Shown in pieces: positions 11,260-19,852 of a DNA stretch of 64,000 bases; the first letter of the stretch is position 1; each line of letters begins with the position of its first letter. Location of the stretch: the NCBI GenBank assembly GCA_004005435.1, contig RZWH01000004.1, positions 7,501 to 71,500 of the forward strand. Direction: 5' to 3'. The stretch is from Rhodobacteraceae bacterium CCMM004. Its GTDB lineage: Bacteria > Pseudomonadota > Alphaproteobacteria > Rhodobacterales > Rhodobacteraceae. A program made the position numbers and the translations under genes. The notes under the pieces were generated by a model, which was not told the origin of the DNA, searched no databases, and saw nothing but the letters and a program-made list of their open reading frames with translations.

Positions 11260-12282
11260 ATGACCGAAACCGCCCGCACCGTGACGCTTGCCAAACGCCC
11301 CGAGGGGGTGCCCGGAGACGACTGCTTCGCCCTGGAGGACCGCCCGCTGGGCGACCTGGCCGAGGGGCATGTGCGGGTGCGGGTGATCTGGCTCTCGCTC
11401 GACCCATACATGCGCGGGCGGATGAACGCGGGCAAATCCTATTCCCCGCCGGTCGAGATCGGGGAGGCAATGGGCGGCCAGGGCGTGGGCGAGGTGATCG
11501 GCTCCCGCGCCGAGGGGTTCGCGGAGGGCGACATCGTCACTGGGATGTTCGGCTGGGTCAGCCATGCCGATGCGCCGGCGGGCGAAGTCCGGCGGCTCGA
11601 CCCCGCCCTGGCCCCGGTGCAGACGGCGTTGGGCGTCCTGGGGATGCCAGGGCTGACCGCCTGGGTCGGGGTGCACCGCATCCTGGAGGCGCAGGCGGGC
11701 GAGACCGCCGTGGTTTCCGCCGCCACCGGCGCGGTCGGGTCGGTCGCCGGGCAGTTGGCCCGCCGTCACGGCCTGCGCGCGGTCGGCGTCGCGGGCGGGC
11801 CGGAGAAATGCGCCTACGCGGAGGAAGAGCTGGGCTACGACGCGTGCCTCGACCACCGGGCCCCGGACCTGCGCGCCCGCCTGGGCGAGGCCGCACCCGA
11901 CGGCGTCGACGGCTATTTCGAGAACGTGGGCGGCGTCACGCTGGAGGCCGTGCTCCCGGCGCTGAACGACCACGCCCGCATCGCTCTGTGCGGTGTGGTC
12001 GCGTGGTATAACGGCCAGGGCGTGGCCGACGCCATGCCGCTCCCGGCCATGTGGCGCACGATCCTGGTCAAGCGCCTGCGGGTGCAGGGCTTCATCATCT
12101 ACGACCACTTCCACCGCTTCCCCGAGTTCCTGGCCGAGGTGGGGCCGCTCGTGGCGGACGGCACGCTCCGCTACCGCGAGAGCGTCACCGAGGGGCTGGA
12201 AAACGCACCCGCCGCATTCCGCGCCATGCTGGAGGGCGGCAACTTCGGCAAGACGCTGGTGCGCGTCGGTCCCGACGCCTGA
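11260..12282 (+). CDS. NADP-dependent oxidoreductase, MDR / leukotriene-B4 dehydrogenase type
   Basis: A 340-residue zinc-independent medium-chain reductase related to CurA and alkenal/one oxidoreductases, which reduce carbon-carbon double bonds of alpha,beta-unsaturated ketones and aldehydes with NADPH. Seen: SLDPYMRGRM near residue 47, typical of this subfamily; the Rossmann motif VSAATGAVGSVAGQLA; and DGVDGYFENVGGVTLEAVLP. The ATG at 11260 has GGAGG 7 nt upstream and follows the ccrM terminator, so it is a single-gene transcript. The substrate is not deducible, but detoxification of reactive carbonyls is the usual role. Confidence 0.88.
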   Translation: MTETARTVTLAKRPEGVPGDDCFALEDRPLGDLAEGHVRVRVIWLSLDPYMRGRMNAGKSYSPPVEIGEAMGGQGVGEVIGSRAEGFAEGDIVTGMFGWVSHADAPAGEVRRLDPALAPVQTALGVLGMPGLTAWVGVHRILEAQAGETAVVSAATGAVGSVAGQLARRHGLRAVGVAGGPEKCAYAEEELGYDACLDHRAPDLRARLGEAAPDGVDGYFENVGGVTLEAVLPALNDHARIALCGVVAWYNGQGVADAMPLPAMWRTILVKRLRVQGFIIYDHFHRFPEFLAEVGPLVADGTLRYRESVTEGLENAPAAFRAMLEGGNFGKTLVRVGPDA

Positions 12283-12660
12283 CCGCGGCCGCGCGGCGCA
12301 GGGGAACGCTTGGCCAACGGCCTGCTGGGCCTCCCCAGGCGCTCGCTCAGCATGAAGGGCAGCGCCGGCCCGAGGGGCGGCAACAAAGCTTGTCCCTTGG
12401 AGGCGGGACGGCGCTGTCCGGCGTGGGGCCGGATTGGGCGGGGTGCGAGGATGGCACAGGGACCGAGCGCGTAGGACGTTCGTTGCACCGGTTGACTTCT
12501 TGGACCACAGGGCGGGGCGGTCCCTAGGGGCGGGACTTGGGTGTCGAGCCCGACTCGTCCTCTACCGCCCACTCTAGCCGGTGGTGCAGACGCGGACCGC
12601 TCGGGCCGCCGCCGTCGTGGCCCTCGGGCGGCGACGCGCCGCCTCGCAGGGCTGACCTGG
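12283..12660. repeat. Non-coding gap with a decayed copy of the 18-bp-ended repeat element
   Basis: This 378-bp gap has no convincing gene. At 12357-12419 it holds GGGCAGCGCC and, on the other side, GGCGGGACGGCGCTGTCC, the two ends of the repeat family that is tripled at 31.2-31.7 kb, but with a much shortened middle. The remainder is GC-rich without a clear structure. Confidence 0.6.
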
Positions 12661-13791
12661 CTACCGGGGGAGAGGCGTCGCCGCGCGGTTGTAGGGCTGC
12701 CAGTCCTCGATGTCGGGATAATACTGGCGGCGCCATTCCCGCACCTTGGGGTTCATCACCCGCCGCCAGAGCGGCGGGATCATCGCGAACATGGTCATCA
12801 CCGGATAGCCGTGCGGCAGTTGCGGCGCCTCGGTCTCGGGGTGGTTCTGGAGCAGCGGGAACCGGCGGTCGGGCTTGTAATGGTGATCGGAGTGGCGCTG
12901 GAGGTTGATCAACAGCCAGTTCGACACCTTGTGCGCGGCGTTCCAGGAATGGCGGGGCTGGACATGTTCGTATTTCCCGCCGCCCAGATGCCGCCGGGTC
13001 AGGCCGTAGTGCTCGACGTAGTTGACCAGTTCAAGCTGCCAGACCGCCACCCCGGCCTGGAGCAACAGCAGGCCCAGGCCCGCCCAGCCGCCGAGGATCA
13101 ACGCCAGCGCCGCCATCCCCGCCTGCAAGGCCCAGTAGCGCCAGAACGGGTTACTGCGGTGCCACCAAGGCAGGCCCTTGCGCGCGAGCATCGCCTTTTC
13201 GGCCTTGAACGCCGAGTGCCAGCATTCGCGCAGCACCCGCGGATAGAAGCGGTGGAAGCCCTCGTTGTAGCGCGCCGTCACCGGATCGCGCGGCGTCCCC
13301 ACATAGCGGTGGTGGACGAGCAGGTGTTCGCTGCGGAAATGCCCGTAGAACACCATCGCGAGCAGCAGATCGCCCAGCCAGCGCTCCACCCGGTTGCGCT
13401 GGTGCATCAACTCGTGGCTGTAGTTGATGCCGACGGTCCCGGTGATCACCCCGACGCCGAAGAACAGCGCGATCTTCTCCCAGGTCGCCAGGTGCTCGGC
13501 CCGGGTCACATACCAGATCAGGCCGAAGACCAGAGCGAACTGCAGCGGGAACCAGATCAGGGTGACGACTCGATACCACCAGAGCTGGGCGTCGGGGGTC
13601 TGGGGATCGACGTTGCGCTGATCCAGCCCGGCGAAGGCGTCGATGATCGAAAACAGATACCAGGTGCAGAGCGGCAGGAGAAACACGGTCCAGCCGCCCT
13701 GGGCCGCCCCGATCACCGCCAGAGGGATCAACCCCAGCGACAGCCAGAACGGCAGCGCACGCATCATCGAGGTCATGGTCGCGGAACTCAT
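12661..13791 (-). CDS. alkB: AlkB-type alkane 1-monooxygenase (membrane non-heme diiron)
   Basis: AlkB hydroxylates terminal carbons of medium-chain alkanes, in the inner membrane, using electrons from rubredoxin. The 376-residue protein has several membrane helices and all the histidine boxes: HELMHQ near residue 127, EHLLVHHRYVG, the NYVEHYGL region, and LQRHSDHHYKPD. Length fits the family. No rubredoxin or rubredoxin reductase is adjacent, so electron partners must be encoded elsewhere. It could instead act on branched or aromatic side chains, as some AlkB homologues do. Two in-frame ATGs (13791, 13776) are possible. It is convergent with the MDR gene across the 378-bp gap. Confidence 0.93.
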   Translation of the reverse strand: MSSATMTSMMRALPFWLSLGLIPLAVIGAAQGGWTVFLLPLCTWYLFSIIDAFAGLDQRNVDPQTPDAQLWWYRVVTLIWFPLQFALVFGLIWYVTRAEHLATWEKIALFFGVGVITGTVGINYSHELMHQRNRVERWLGDLLLAMVFYGHFRSEHLLVHHRYVGTPRDPVTARYNEGFHRFYPRVLRECWHSAFKAEKAMLARKGLPWWHRSNPFWRYWALQAGMAALALILGGWAGLGLLLLQAGVAVWQLELVNYVEHYGLTRRHLGGGKYEHVQPRHSWNAAHKVSNWLLINLQRHSDHHYKPDRRFPLLQNHPETEAPQLPHGYPVMTMFAMIPPLWRRVMNPKVREWRRQYYPDIEDWQPYNRAATPLPR

Positions 13792-13830
13792 TTCTACGGA
13801 CCCGTGGTTTTGGGGCCCCCACGGTGTGGA

Positions 13831-14916
13831 CTATAGCCCCCCGCCCGGCAGCCGCTCAATCGGTGGAAACGTCGCGGACGCAAGGTCATGGACTTTGCGC
13901 ATCACGGTGGGCAGGGCATCGCGCCGGAACGCCGCCCCGTCGACGAACGCCCCGCGGTCCGGCACGGCGTCCAGCGGCAGCTCGGCCGCCATCACCGCCA
14001 ACCGCAGGTGGAAATGGGTAAAGGTGTGGCGCACCTCGCCGCCCAAGGGCCGCCAGTCGGCCGCGACCGGCGGCGCGGCGTCCGGCGCTGGCTCGGTCCA
14101 GGCGGTGCCGGGCCAGCCCAGAGTGCCGCCGAGGAGCCCCTTGTCGGGCCGAGTCTCCAACAGCCATGCGCCGTCCACCCGCCGGGCCACATAGGCGATG
14201 CCGCGGCGCACCGGCTTCACCGCCTTGGGTCGCTTGCGGGGCAGGTCGGGGGCGATCCCCGCGGCGCGCCCGGCGCAACCGCCGAGCAGCGGGCAGATTC
14301 CGCAGGCGGGCCGCCGCGGCGTGCAGACGGTCGCGCCCAGGTCCATCACTGCCTGCGCGTGGTCGCCGGGGTGGGCCTTGGGTGTCAGCCGCGCCGCCAG
14401 AGCGGTCAGCAGGGGCTTGGCCCCGGGCAGCGGCGTGTCGACGGCAAAGAGGCGGGCCATCACCCGTTCCACATTGCCGTCCACCACCGCGGCCGGGCGG
14501 TCGAAGGCGATGGCGGCGACGGCCGCAGCGGTGTAGGATCCGATGCCCGGCAGGGCGCGCAGTTCGGCCTCGGTCTCGGGGAACCGCCCCCCCAGATCTC
14601 CGGCCACGACCCGCGCGCATTTCAGCAGATTGCGGGCGCGCGCATAGTATCCCAGGCCCGCCCACTCGGCCATCACCGCGCCGTCGTCGGCCGCGGCCAG
14701 GGCGCCGACCGTGGGCCAGAGCGCGGTGAACCGCTCGAAATACCCCTTCACCGCCGCCACGGTGGTCTGCTGCAACATGATCTCGCTCAGCCAGACGCGG
14801 TAGGGATCGGGGCGCACCCCCGCCGCCCGCTCCGCCGGGCCGACCCGCCACGGCAGGTCGCGGGCGTGGCGCAGGTACCATGTCCGCAAGGCGGCGGTCA
14901 TCGCCTCGTCACGCAA
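13831..14916 (-). CDS. mutY: A/G-specific adenine glycosylase
   Basis: MutY removes adenine mispaired with 8-oxoguanine. The 361-residue product has the HhH-GPD glycosylase domain (WLSEIMLQQTTVAAVKGYF with the catalytic Glu; LPGIGSYTAAAVAAIAF helix-hairpin-helix with AVVDGNVERV carrying the catalytic Asp). The iron-sulfur motif is C-x6-C-x2-C-x5-C (CTPRRPACGICPLLGGC). The C-terminal NUDIX-like 8-oxoG recognition domain follows. A start at the internal ATG (14901) is also possible. It is divergent from the DUF721 gene, sharing about 60 bp. Confidence 0.96.
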   Translation of the reverse strand: MRDEAMTAALRTWYLRHARDLPWRVGPAERAAGVRPDPYRVWLSEIMLQQTTVAAVKGYFERFTALWPTVGALAAADDGAVMAEWAGLGYYARARNLLKCARVVAGDLGGRFPETEAELRALPGIGSYTAAAVAAIAFDRPAAVVDGNVERVMARLFAVDTPLPGAKPLLTALAARLTPKAHPGDHAQAVMDLGATVCTPRRPACGICPLLGGCAGRAAGIAPDLPRKRPKAVKPVRRGIAYVARRVDGAWLLETRPDKGLLGGTLGWPGTAWTEPAPDAAPPVAADWRPLGGEVRHTFTHFHLRLAVMAAELPLDAVPDRGAFVDGAAFRRDALPTVMRKVHDLASATFPPIERLPGGGL

Positions 14917-14979
14917 GTTTTATGGCCCCCCGCCGCTTTGCCCTGGCACCCGCCAACAGGCCCTCTAGGATAGGCGTCA

Positions 14980-15516
14980 ATGGGCAAGAGACCAGCACCA
15001 TATGCGCCCAGGCGCAGCAAGGGGTTCGCACCTGCCGGCCGTCTCGTCGCCGACCGCATCCGCGCAGCGGGCGAAAGCCGCGGTTTCGCGGTGGCGCGGG
15101 TGCTGACCCATTGGGCCGAAATCGCGGGCGCCGATCTGGCCGCCATCGCCCGGCCCGTCGACATCCGCTATGGCCGCAAGGGGTTCGGCGCGACGCTGAC
15201 CGTGCTGACCACCGGGGCGCAGGCGCCGCTGGTGGAGATGCAGAAAGAGCGGCTGCGCGAGCGGGTGAACGCCTGCTACGGCTATGCCGCCGTCGCCCGC
15301 ATCCGCATCACCCAGACCGCACCCACAGGCTTCGCCGAGGGTGCGCCGGTGTTCGACCCCGCCCCCCCCGCCGCGCCCAGACCAGACCCCGCCGTCGTGG
15401 CGGCGGCACGGCAGGCGGCGGCCCCCGTCGCCGATCCCGGACTGCGCGACGCGCTGGCGCAGTTGGCCGAGAACGTCATGACCGCTCATCGCAGCAAACG
15501 AGGCACGACCAGATGA
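14980..15516 (+). CDS. DUF721 / DciA-like protein
   Basis: A 178-residue protein of the DUF721 family, related to DciA, the ancestral loader of the DnaB replicative helicase. Recognisable parts are VADRIRAAGESRGFAVARVLTHWAEIAG and the beta-rich core ATLTVLTTGAQAPLVEMQKERLRERVNACYG (residues about 70-100), then a Pro/Ala-rich disordered linker and a helical C-terminus. Its stop overlaps the start of the DsbA-like gene by 4 nt, so they form an operon. Helicase loading is inferred from the family; it has not been shown for this lineage from sequence alone. Confidence 0.8.
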   Translation: MGKRPAPYAPRRSKGFAPAGRLVADRIRAAGESRGFAVARVLTHWAEIAGADLAAIARPVDIRYGRKGFGATLTVLTTGAQAPLVEMQKERLRERVNACYGYAAVARIRITQTAPTGFAEGAPVFDPAPPAAPRPDPAVVAAARQAAAPVADPGLRDALAQLAENVMTAHRSKRGTTR

Positions 15517-16193
15517 CCCGTCTTCTCACCCTTACCGCCGCCGCCCTGCTGGCTGCGGGCGGCGCCTATTGGTTCGCGCAGCCCGGTCCCACCGGAGCCC
15601 CCGGACTGACCGCGATCACCGCCGACGCACAAGAGACCGCGACCGAGGGCGAGGCCGCGCCCGACACCGCGACCGTCACCGAGATGACGCTGGGCGATCC
15701 CGACGCGCCGGTCACCGTGGTGGAATACGCGTCCTTCACCTGCCCGCACTGCGCCACGTTCCACGCCGGGCCGTTCCAACAGCTCAAGGCGGATTACATC
15801 GACACCGGCAAGGTGCACTTCATCTACCGCGAGGTGTATTTCGACCGCTACGGGCTCTGGGCCGGGATGATCGCCCGCTGCGGCGGCGAAGAGCGCTATT
15901 TCGGCATCGCCGATCTCATCTACGAGCGCCAGCGCGAGTGGGCCCAGGGCGAGCCCGCCGACATCGCCGCTGCGCTGCGGCGGGTGGGCAAGACCGCGGG
16001 CCTGACGGATGAGGAACTCGACGCCTGCCTTTCGGACGCCGACAAGGCCCAGGCGATGGTCGCCAAGTGGCAGTCCCACGCCGAAGAGGACGAGGTGCAG
16101 TCGACGCCGTCCTTCCTCATCGACGGCACGAAATACACCAACATGAACTACGCCGACTTCTCGGCGCTGATCGACGAGAGGCTGGGCGAATAG
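15513..16193 (+). CDS. DsbA-family thiol:disulfide oxidoreductase, exported
   Basis: A 226-residue protein with an N-terminal membrane/signal segment (MTRLLTLTAAALLAAGGAYW) and a low-complexity Ala/Thr/Glu linker. A DsbA/DsbG-like thioredoxin fold follows. The active site is CPHC in VVEYASFTCPHCATF near residue 76, and the cis-Pro lies in STPSFLIDGTKY near the C-terminus. It probably introduces or isomerises disulfides in periplasmic proteins. It overlaps the DUF721 gene by ATGA, and the CoA-transferase follows 8 bp later, so the three may be co-transcribed. Confidence 0.9.
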   Translation: MTRLLTLTAAALLAAGGAYWFAQPGPTGAPGLTAITADAQETATEGEAAPDTATVTEMTLGDPDAPVTVVEYASFTCPHCATFHAGPFQQLKADYIDTGKVHFIYREVYFDRYGLWAGMIARCGGEERYFGIADLIYERQREWAQGEPADIAAALRRVGKTAGLTDEELDACLSDADKAQAMVAKWQSHAEEDEVQSTPSFLIDGTKYTNMNYADFSALIDERLGE

Positions 16194-16201
16194 GCCCGGA
16201 C

Positions 16202-17341
16202 ATGGCGCCGCCGCCTCTGACCGGGCTCAAGATCGTCGAACTCGCGCGCATTCTGGCCGGCCCATGGGCCGGTCAGATGCTGGCCGATCTCGGTGCCGAG
16301 GTGATCAAGGTCGAGAGCCCCGAGGGCGACGACACCCGCCGCTGGGGTCCCCCCTTCGTCGAGCGCGACGGCGACACCTCCGCCGCCTATTTCCACGGCT
16401 GCAACCGAGGCAAGCGATCGGTGGCCTGCGACTTCCGCACTGCCGAGGGCCAGGCGACGGTGCGGCGGCTGGTGGCCGAGGCGGACGTGGTGATCGAGAA
16501 CTTCAAGGTCGGGGGGCTCAAGAAATACGACCTCGACCCCGAAAGCCTGATGGCCGCCAACCCGCGCCTGGTGGTCTGTTCGATCACCGGGTTCGGCCAG
16601 GACGGGCCCTATGCGGCGCGGGCGGGCTACGACTATATCATCCAAGGCATGTCGGGGCTGATGAGCGTCACCGGCGCCCCTGAGGGCCAGCCGCAGAAAG
16701 TGGGCGTGGCCGTCACCGACATCTTCACCGGCTGCTATGCCGCGACTGCGATCCTGGCCGCGCTGCGCCAGCGCGACGCCACCGGGCGCGGCGACTGGAT
16801 CGACCTGGCGCTGATGGACGTGGCCGTGGCGGTGACGGCGAACCAGGCGATGAACTATCTCACCACCGGCACGCCCCCGGGCCGCATCGGCAACGCCCAC
16901 CAGAACCTCGCGCCCTATCAGGTCTTCGACTGTTCCGACGGCTGGATCATCGTCGCGGTCGGCAACGACGGACAGTTCCGGCGCCTCTGCCTGCTCCTGG
17001 AGACGCCCGCGCTCGCCGACGATCCCGCGTATCGCAGCAACGCCGACCGGGTGACCAACCGCGCAGCGCTGACCGAGGCGCTGACGGCCGCCACCCTGCG
17101 GCGGACCAAGGCCGACCTCCTGGCCGCCTGCGAGGGGGCGGGGGTCCCGGCCGGTCCGATCAACGACCTGTCCGAGGTCTTTGACGACCCGCAGGTGCGC
17201 CACCGCGGGCTGATGCGGGAGGTCGACGGGGTGCCCACGGTCGGCTCGCCCATCCGGTTTGCCCACGCAGAGCCGCCGCCACGGCGGACGGCCCCCGCGC
17301 TCGATGCCGACGGCCGGGCGCTGCGCGAGGGCGAGGACTGA
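16202..17341 (+). CDS. CaiB/BaiF-family (class III) CoA-transferase
   Basis: A 379-residue class III CoA-transferase, which moves CoA between carboxylic acids through an aspartyl-CoA intermediate. Hallmarks are GLKIVELARILAGPWAGQMLADLGAEVIKVE at the N-terminus, GCNRGKRSVACDFRTAEG, and SITGFGQDGPYAARAGYDYIIQGMSGLM around residues 128-155. The catalytic Asp is expected near DLALMDVAVAVTANQAMNYL or slightly earlier. The substrate is not predictable; succinyl-, formyl- or glutaryl-CoA related acids are usual. It starts 8 bp after the DsbA-like gene and is followed convergently by lpxK. Confidence 0.9.
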   Translation: MAPPPLTGLKIVELARILAGPWAGQMLADLGAEVIKVESPEGDDTRRWGPPFVERDGDTSAAYFHGCNRGKRSVACDFRTAEGQATVRRLVAEADVVIENFKVGGLKKYDLDPESLMAANPRLVVCSITGFGQDGPYAARAGYDYIIQGMSGLMSVTGAPEGQPQKVGVAVTDIFTGCYAATAILAALRQRDATGRGDWIDLALMDVAVAVTANQAMNYLTTGTPPGRIGNAHQNLAPYQVFDCSDGWIIVAVGNDGQFRRLCLLLETPALADDPAYRSNADRVTNRAALTEALTAATLRRTKADLLAACEGAGVPAGPINDLSEVFDDPQVRHRGLMREVDGVPTVGSPIRFAHAEPPPRRTAPALDADGRALREGED

Positions 17342-17347
17342 CCCCGT

Positions 17348-18340
17348 CTACAGCCCCAGCCGGGCGACGGCCGCGTCGAACGGCGCCCAGTCGTCGATCT
17401 CCAGCCGCACCGTGAGGATCAGGACCCGGGGCCGCAGATCGGCGGGCAGGCGCACTGCGTCCTTTTCGGTCGTCACCATTTGGGCACCCAGCGCCTGAGC
17501 CTGGGCCTCCAACCGGCGAAACAGCGCCGGGCCGATGGGCTGGTGGTCGTCCAGGGCCTCTCGCCCGACGATCTCGGCGCCTTCCGCCGCGAGGGTGGCA
17601 AAGAACTTCTCCGGGTGACCGATCCCGGCAAAGGCAAAGACCCGCTGCCCGCCCCAGTCGATCCCCATGCGCACCGGCGCCAGATGTCCGCTCAGCCGCG
17701 GAAGACCGTCATGGCCGAGGTCCGCGAGGGTCTGGCCCAAGCCCGCCTGCGCCGCGGCGTCCCCGATGCCGACCACGATGTCGGCCCGGGCCAGCCCGGC
17801 CGCGGGCGACTCGCGCAAAGGTCCCGCAGGGAGCACCCGGCCATTGCCGAAGCGTCGCGCGGCGTCGACTACGACCAGCGACAGATCCTTGACCACCGAG
17901 GGGTTCTGGAACCCATCGTCCAGCACCACCGCCTCAGCCCCCGCCGCGGTCGCCGCGCGGACCCCCGCGGCGCGGTCGCGGGCCACCCAGACCGGCGCGA
18001 AGGCGGCCAGGAGCAGGGGCTCGTCCCCGACCTCGGCCGCGGTGTGGCGGCGGAGGTCCACCGCGACCGGCCCCGTCAGCCGCCCGCCGTGGCCGCGGGT
18101 CACCACCTGCGCCGCGACGCCCCGCGCGGCCAGCCGCTGCACCACCGCGATGGCTGTCGGCGTCTTGCCCGTGCCGCCCGCGTGGATGTTGCCGACGCAG
18201 ATCACCGGGATCTTGGCGGCCACCCCCGGCCGCCGCAACCGCCGCGCCGTCGCCGCCGCATAGACCGCGCCGACCGGGCGCAGCGCTAGGGCCCAGAACG
18301 GGACGGGCGCGCCCTCCTCCCAGAACTTGGGCGGTCTCAC
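17348..18340 (-). CDS. lpxK: Tetraacyldisaccharide 4'-kinase
   Basis: LpxK phosphorylates the 4' position of the lipid A precursor at the inner membrane. The 330-residue protein has the characteristic N-terminus MRPPKFWEEG, the P-loop region PVICVGNIHAGGTGKTPTAIAV (about residues 45-66), VTRGHGGRLTGP and the substrate region AEAVVLDDGFQNPSVVKDLSLVVVDA. It lies 13 bp downstream of waaA in the same direction, so Kdo transfer and lipid A kinase genes form one lipopolysaccharide operon with DUF4170 first. Confidence 0.96.
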   Translation of the reverse strand: MRPPKFWEEGAPVPFWALALRPVGAVYAAATARRLRRPGVAAKIPVICVGNIHAGGTGKTPTAIAVVQRLAARGVAAQVVTRGHGGRLTGPVAVDLRRHTAAEVGDEPLLLAAFAPVWVARDRAAGVRAATAAGAEAVVLDDGFQNPSVVKDLSLVVVDAARRFGNGRVLPAGPLRESPAAGLARADIVVGIGDAAAQAGLGQTLADLGHDGLPRLSGHLAPVRMGIDWGGQRVFAFAGIGHPEKFFATLAAEGAEIVGREALDDHQPIGPALFRRLEAQAQALGAQMVTTEKDAVRLPADLRPRVLILTVRLEIDDWAPFDAAVARLGL

Positions 18341-18353
18341 CTCGGGCCCCCCG

Positions 18354-19541
18354 TCATGCCGTCGCCGGCGGCAACAGCGCCGAGATCCGCGAAAGCGCCC
18401 GCTCCCGCGCCTCCGCCCCTTCGGTGGTCACGGACCAGGCCGCGTGGGCCATGACCGCCGCGCGGTCGGGGGCCAGCAGATCCTCGACCGCGGCGCCCAG
18501 GGCCGCCGGGTCGAGCACCCGGCACGAGCCGCCCGCCGCCTGGAGCGCCCCGAACCGCTCGGTCAGCGCGCCTGTCTCCGGCCCGTGCAGCACCGCCGAG
18601 CCCAGCGCCGCAGGCTCGAACGGGTCGCGGCAGCGGGCCCCGGCGACCAGCGTGCCGCCCACGAACGTCACCGGCGCCAGCCGATACCAGAGGCCCAGCT
18701 CGTCGGCGTCGGCGACCATGACCTGGACCATCTCCTCGGGGTCCTCGTCCGCCTCGCGCCGCGCCACCGACCAGCCCTCGGCGGCGGCGCGGCGGGCCAG
18801 GTCGCAGGGATCGAGCCCCTCTCCCGGCACCAGGATCACCAGCAGCCGGTGAGCGAACTGGCTGGCTGTGCGGTGGGCGGCGAGGACCGCCGCGACCTCG
18901 CCCGCCGCCACGCCCGCGGCCAGCCACACCGGGCGCCGCGCCAGCAGATCGGCGAGTTCCGCGCGTTCGGCCTCGTTGCAGCCCAGCGGGCGCGGCACCG
19001 GGCTGAGCGGCCCCACCGCTTCGACCTGGAACGGGCGCGCCGGTGCGGCCCCCAAGCGGAACGCGAAGTCGGCAAAGGGGCGGTAGAGGCGCAGGGGCAC
19101 CTGCGGCGGCACCTCGAACCCGACAGCACCCAGCGGGATCCCCCGGTCGAGCGCTGCGCGTTGCAGCACCGGCCGCGGCTCGCCGCCCACCCAGACGCCC
19201 ATGGCCGGCGCCACGTGGTCGAGGAACCGCCGCGCGACGGCGGGCGTATCCACCGGTGCCGGCAACACGCACCACCCCGGCCATTCCGGCGCATCGCCGG
19301 TGGCGACGATGGACAGGTCGGGATGGACGTCGGTGACGTCGGCGAGCAGCGCCATGATCCCGTCGTCCGCCGCCCCGGGCGAGGCGTGCAGCCACAGGAC
19401 CGTGCCGGGCGGGCGCGGCGGCAGATCGCGGGCGATGGCGTGGCGCATCTCGGTCGGCGCGCCGCCCTTGCGCGCCGACGCCCGCTGCGCGGCCCAGGCG
19501 GCCCGGTGCGCGGCCCAGCGATGGCGCAGGAGCGTAAGAAT
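18354..19541 (-). CDS. waaA: 3-deoxy-D-manno-octulosonic acid (Kdo) transferase
   Basis: WaaA/KdtA adds Kdo to lipid IVA. The protein (about 395 residues) shows PPGTVLWLHASPG, VGGEPRPVLQRAALDRGIP and the C-terminal glycosyltransferase part VTFVGGTLVAGARCRDPFEPAALGSAVLHGP. Several normally strict residues of E. coli WaaA look altered, as in other members of this lineage. The start is unresolved: ATG codons lie at 19448 (would remove conserved sequence) and 19661 (would overlap the upstream gene by 121 nt). The frame is conserved from about 19541, right at the upstream stop, so a non-ATG start after GAGGAG is likely. It sits between DUF4170 and lpxK. Confidence 0.8.
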   Translation of the reverse strand: MLTLLRHRWAAHRAAWAAQRASARKGGAPTEMRHAIARDLPPRPPGTVLWLHASPGAADDGIMALLADVTDVHPDLSIVATGDAPEWPGWCVLPAPVDTPAVARRFLDHVAPAMGVWVGGEPRPVLQRAALDRGIPLGAVGFEVPPQVPLRLYRPFADFAFRLGAAPARPFQVEAVGPLSPVPRPLGCNEAERAELADLLARRPVWLAAGVAAGEVAAVLAAHRTASQFAHRLLVILVPGEGLDPCDLARRAAAEGWSVARREADEDPEEMVQVMVADADELGLWYRLAPVTFVGGTLVAGARCRDPFEPAALGSAVLHGPETGALTERFGALQAAGGSCRVLDPAALGAAVEDLLAPDRAAVMAHAAWSVTTEGAEARERALSRISALLPPATA

Positions 19542-19786
19542 TAGCCGCCGAGCTCCTCGGTCGGCGACGCCTCGGCGCCCTCGTCGCGCAGGCGGTGGAT
19601 ATGGGCGATGAAATACCGCATGTGGGCGTTGTCCACCGTCCTCTGCGCCTCGCTCTTCCACGCGGAATAGGCGCTGGCATAGTCGGGGAACATGCCGACG
19701 ATATGGATGTCGTCGACATCGCGGAACTCGGTCTTGGACGGGTCGGTCAGCTCGCCGCCGAAGACGAGATGCAGGCGCTGGGTCAT
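19541..19786 (-). CDS. DUF4170 small protein, first gene of the lipid A-Kdo operon
   Basis: An 81-residue soluble protein matching DUF4170 (LHLVFGGELTDPSKTEFRDV, IVGMFPDYASAYSAWKSEAQ, DNAHMRYFIAHIHRLRD). Its job is unknown, but in alphaproteobacteria it usually sits directly upstream of the Kdo transferase gene, as here. The ribosome site GGAGG lies 9 nt before the ATG and can pair with CCTCCG in a 6-bp stem (19795-19800 with 19812-19817), so its translation may be controlled by structure. Its stop touches the apparent start of waaA. Confidence 0.85.
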   Translation of the reverse strand: MTQRLHLVFGGELTDPSKTEFRDVDDIHIVGMFPDYASAYSAWKSEAQRTVDNAHMRYFIAHIHRLRDEGAEASPTEELGG

Positions 19787-19794
19787 GGGGCGGT

Positions 19795-19817
19795 CCTCCG
19801 TAGGGCTCTCGCGGAGG
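19795..19817 (-). promoter_or_regulatory. Hairpin covering the DUF4170 ribosome-binding site
   Basis: On the minus strand CCTCCG (19817-19812) and CGGAGG (19800-19795) pair around an 11-nt loop. The second arm is the ribosome site located 9 nt before the ATG at 19786. This could lower translation of the DUF4170-waaA-lpxK operon unless opened. It is a short stem, so the evidence is modest. Confidence 0.4.
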
Positions 19818-19852
19818 GTGTGCCGCTCGCGGCGCGGGGCGTCAAGGCGGCG

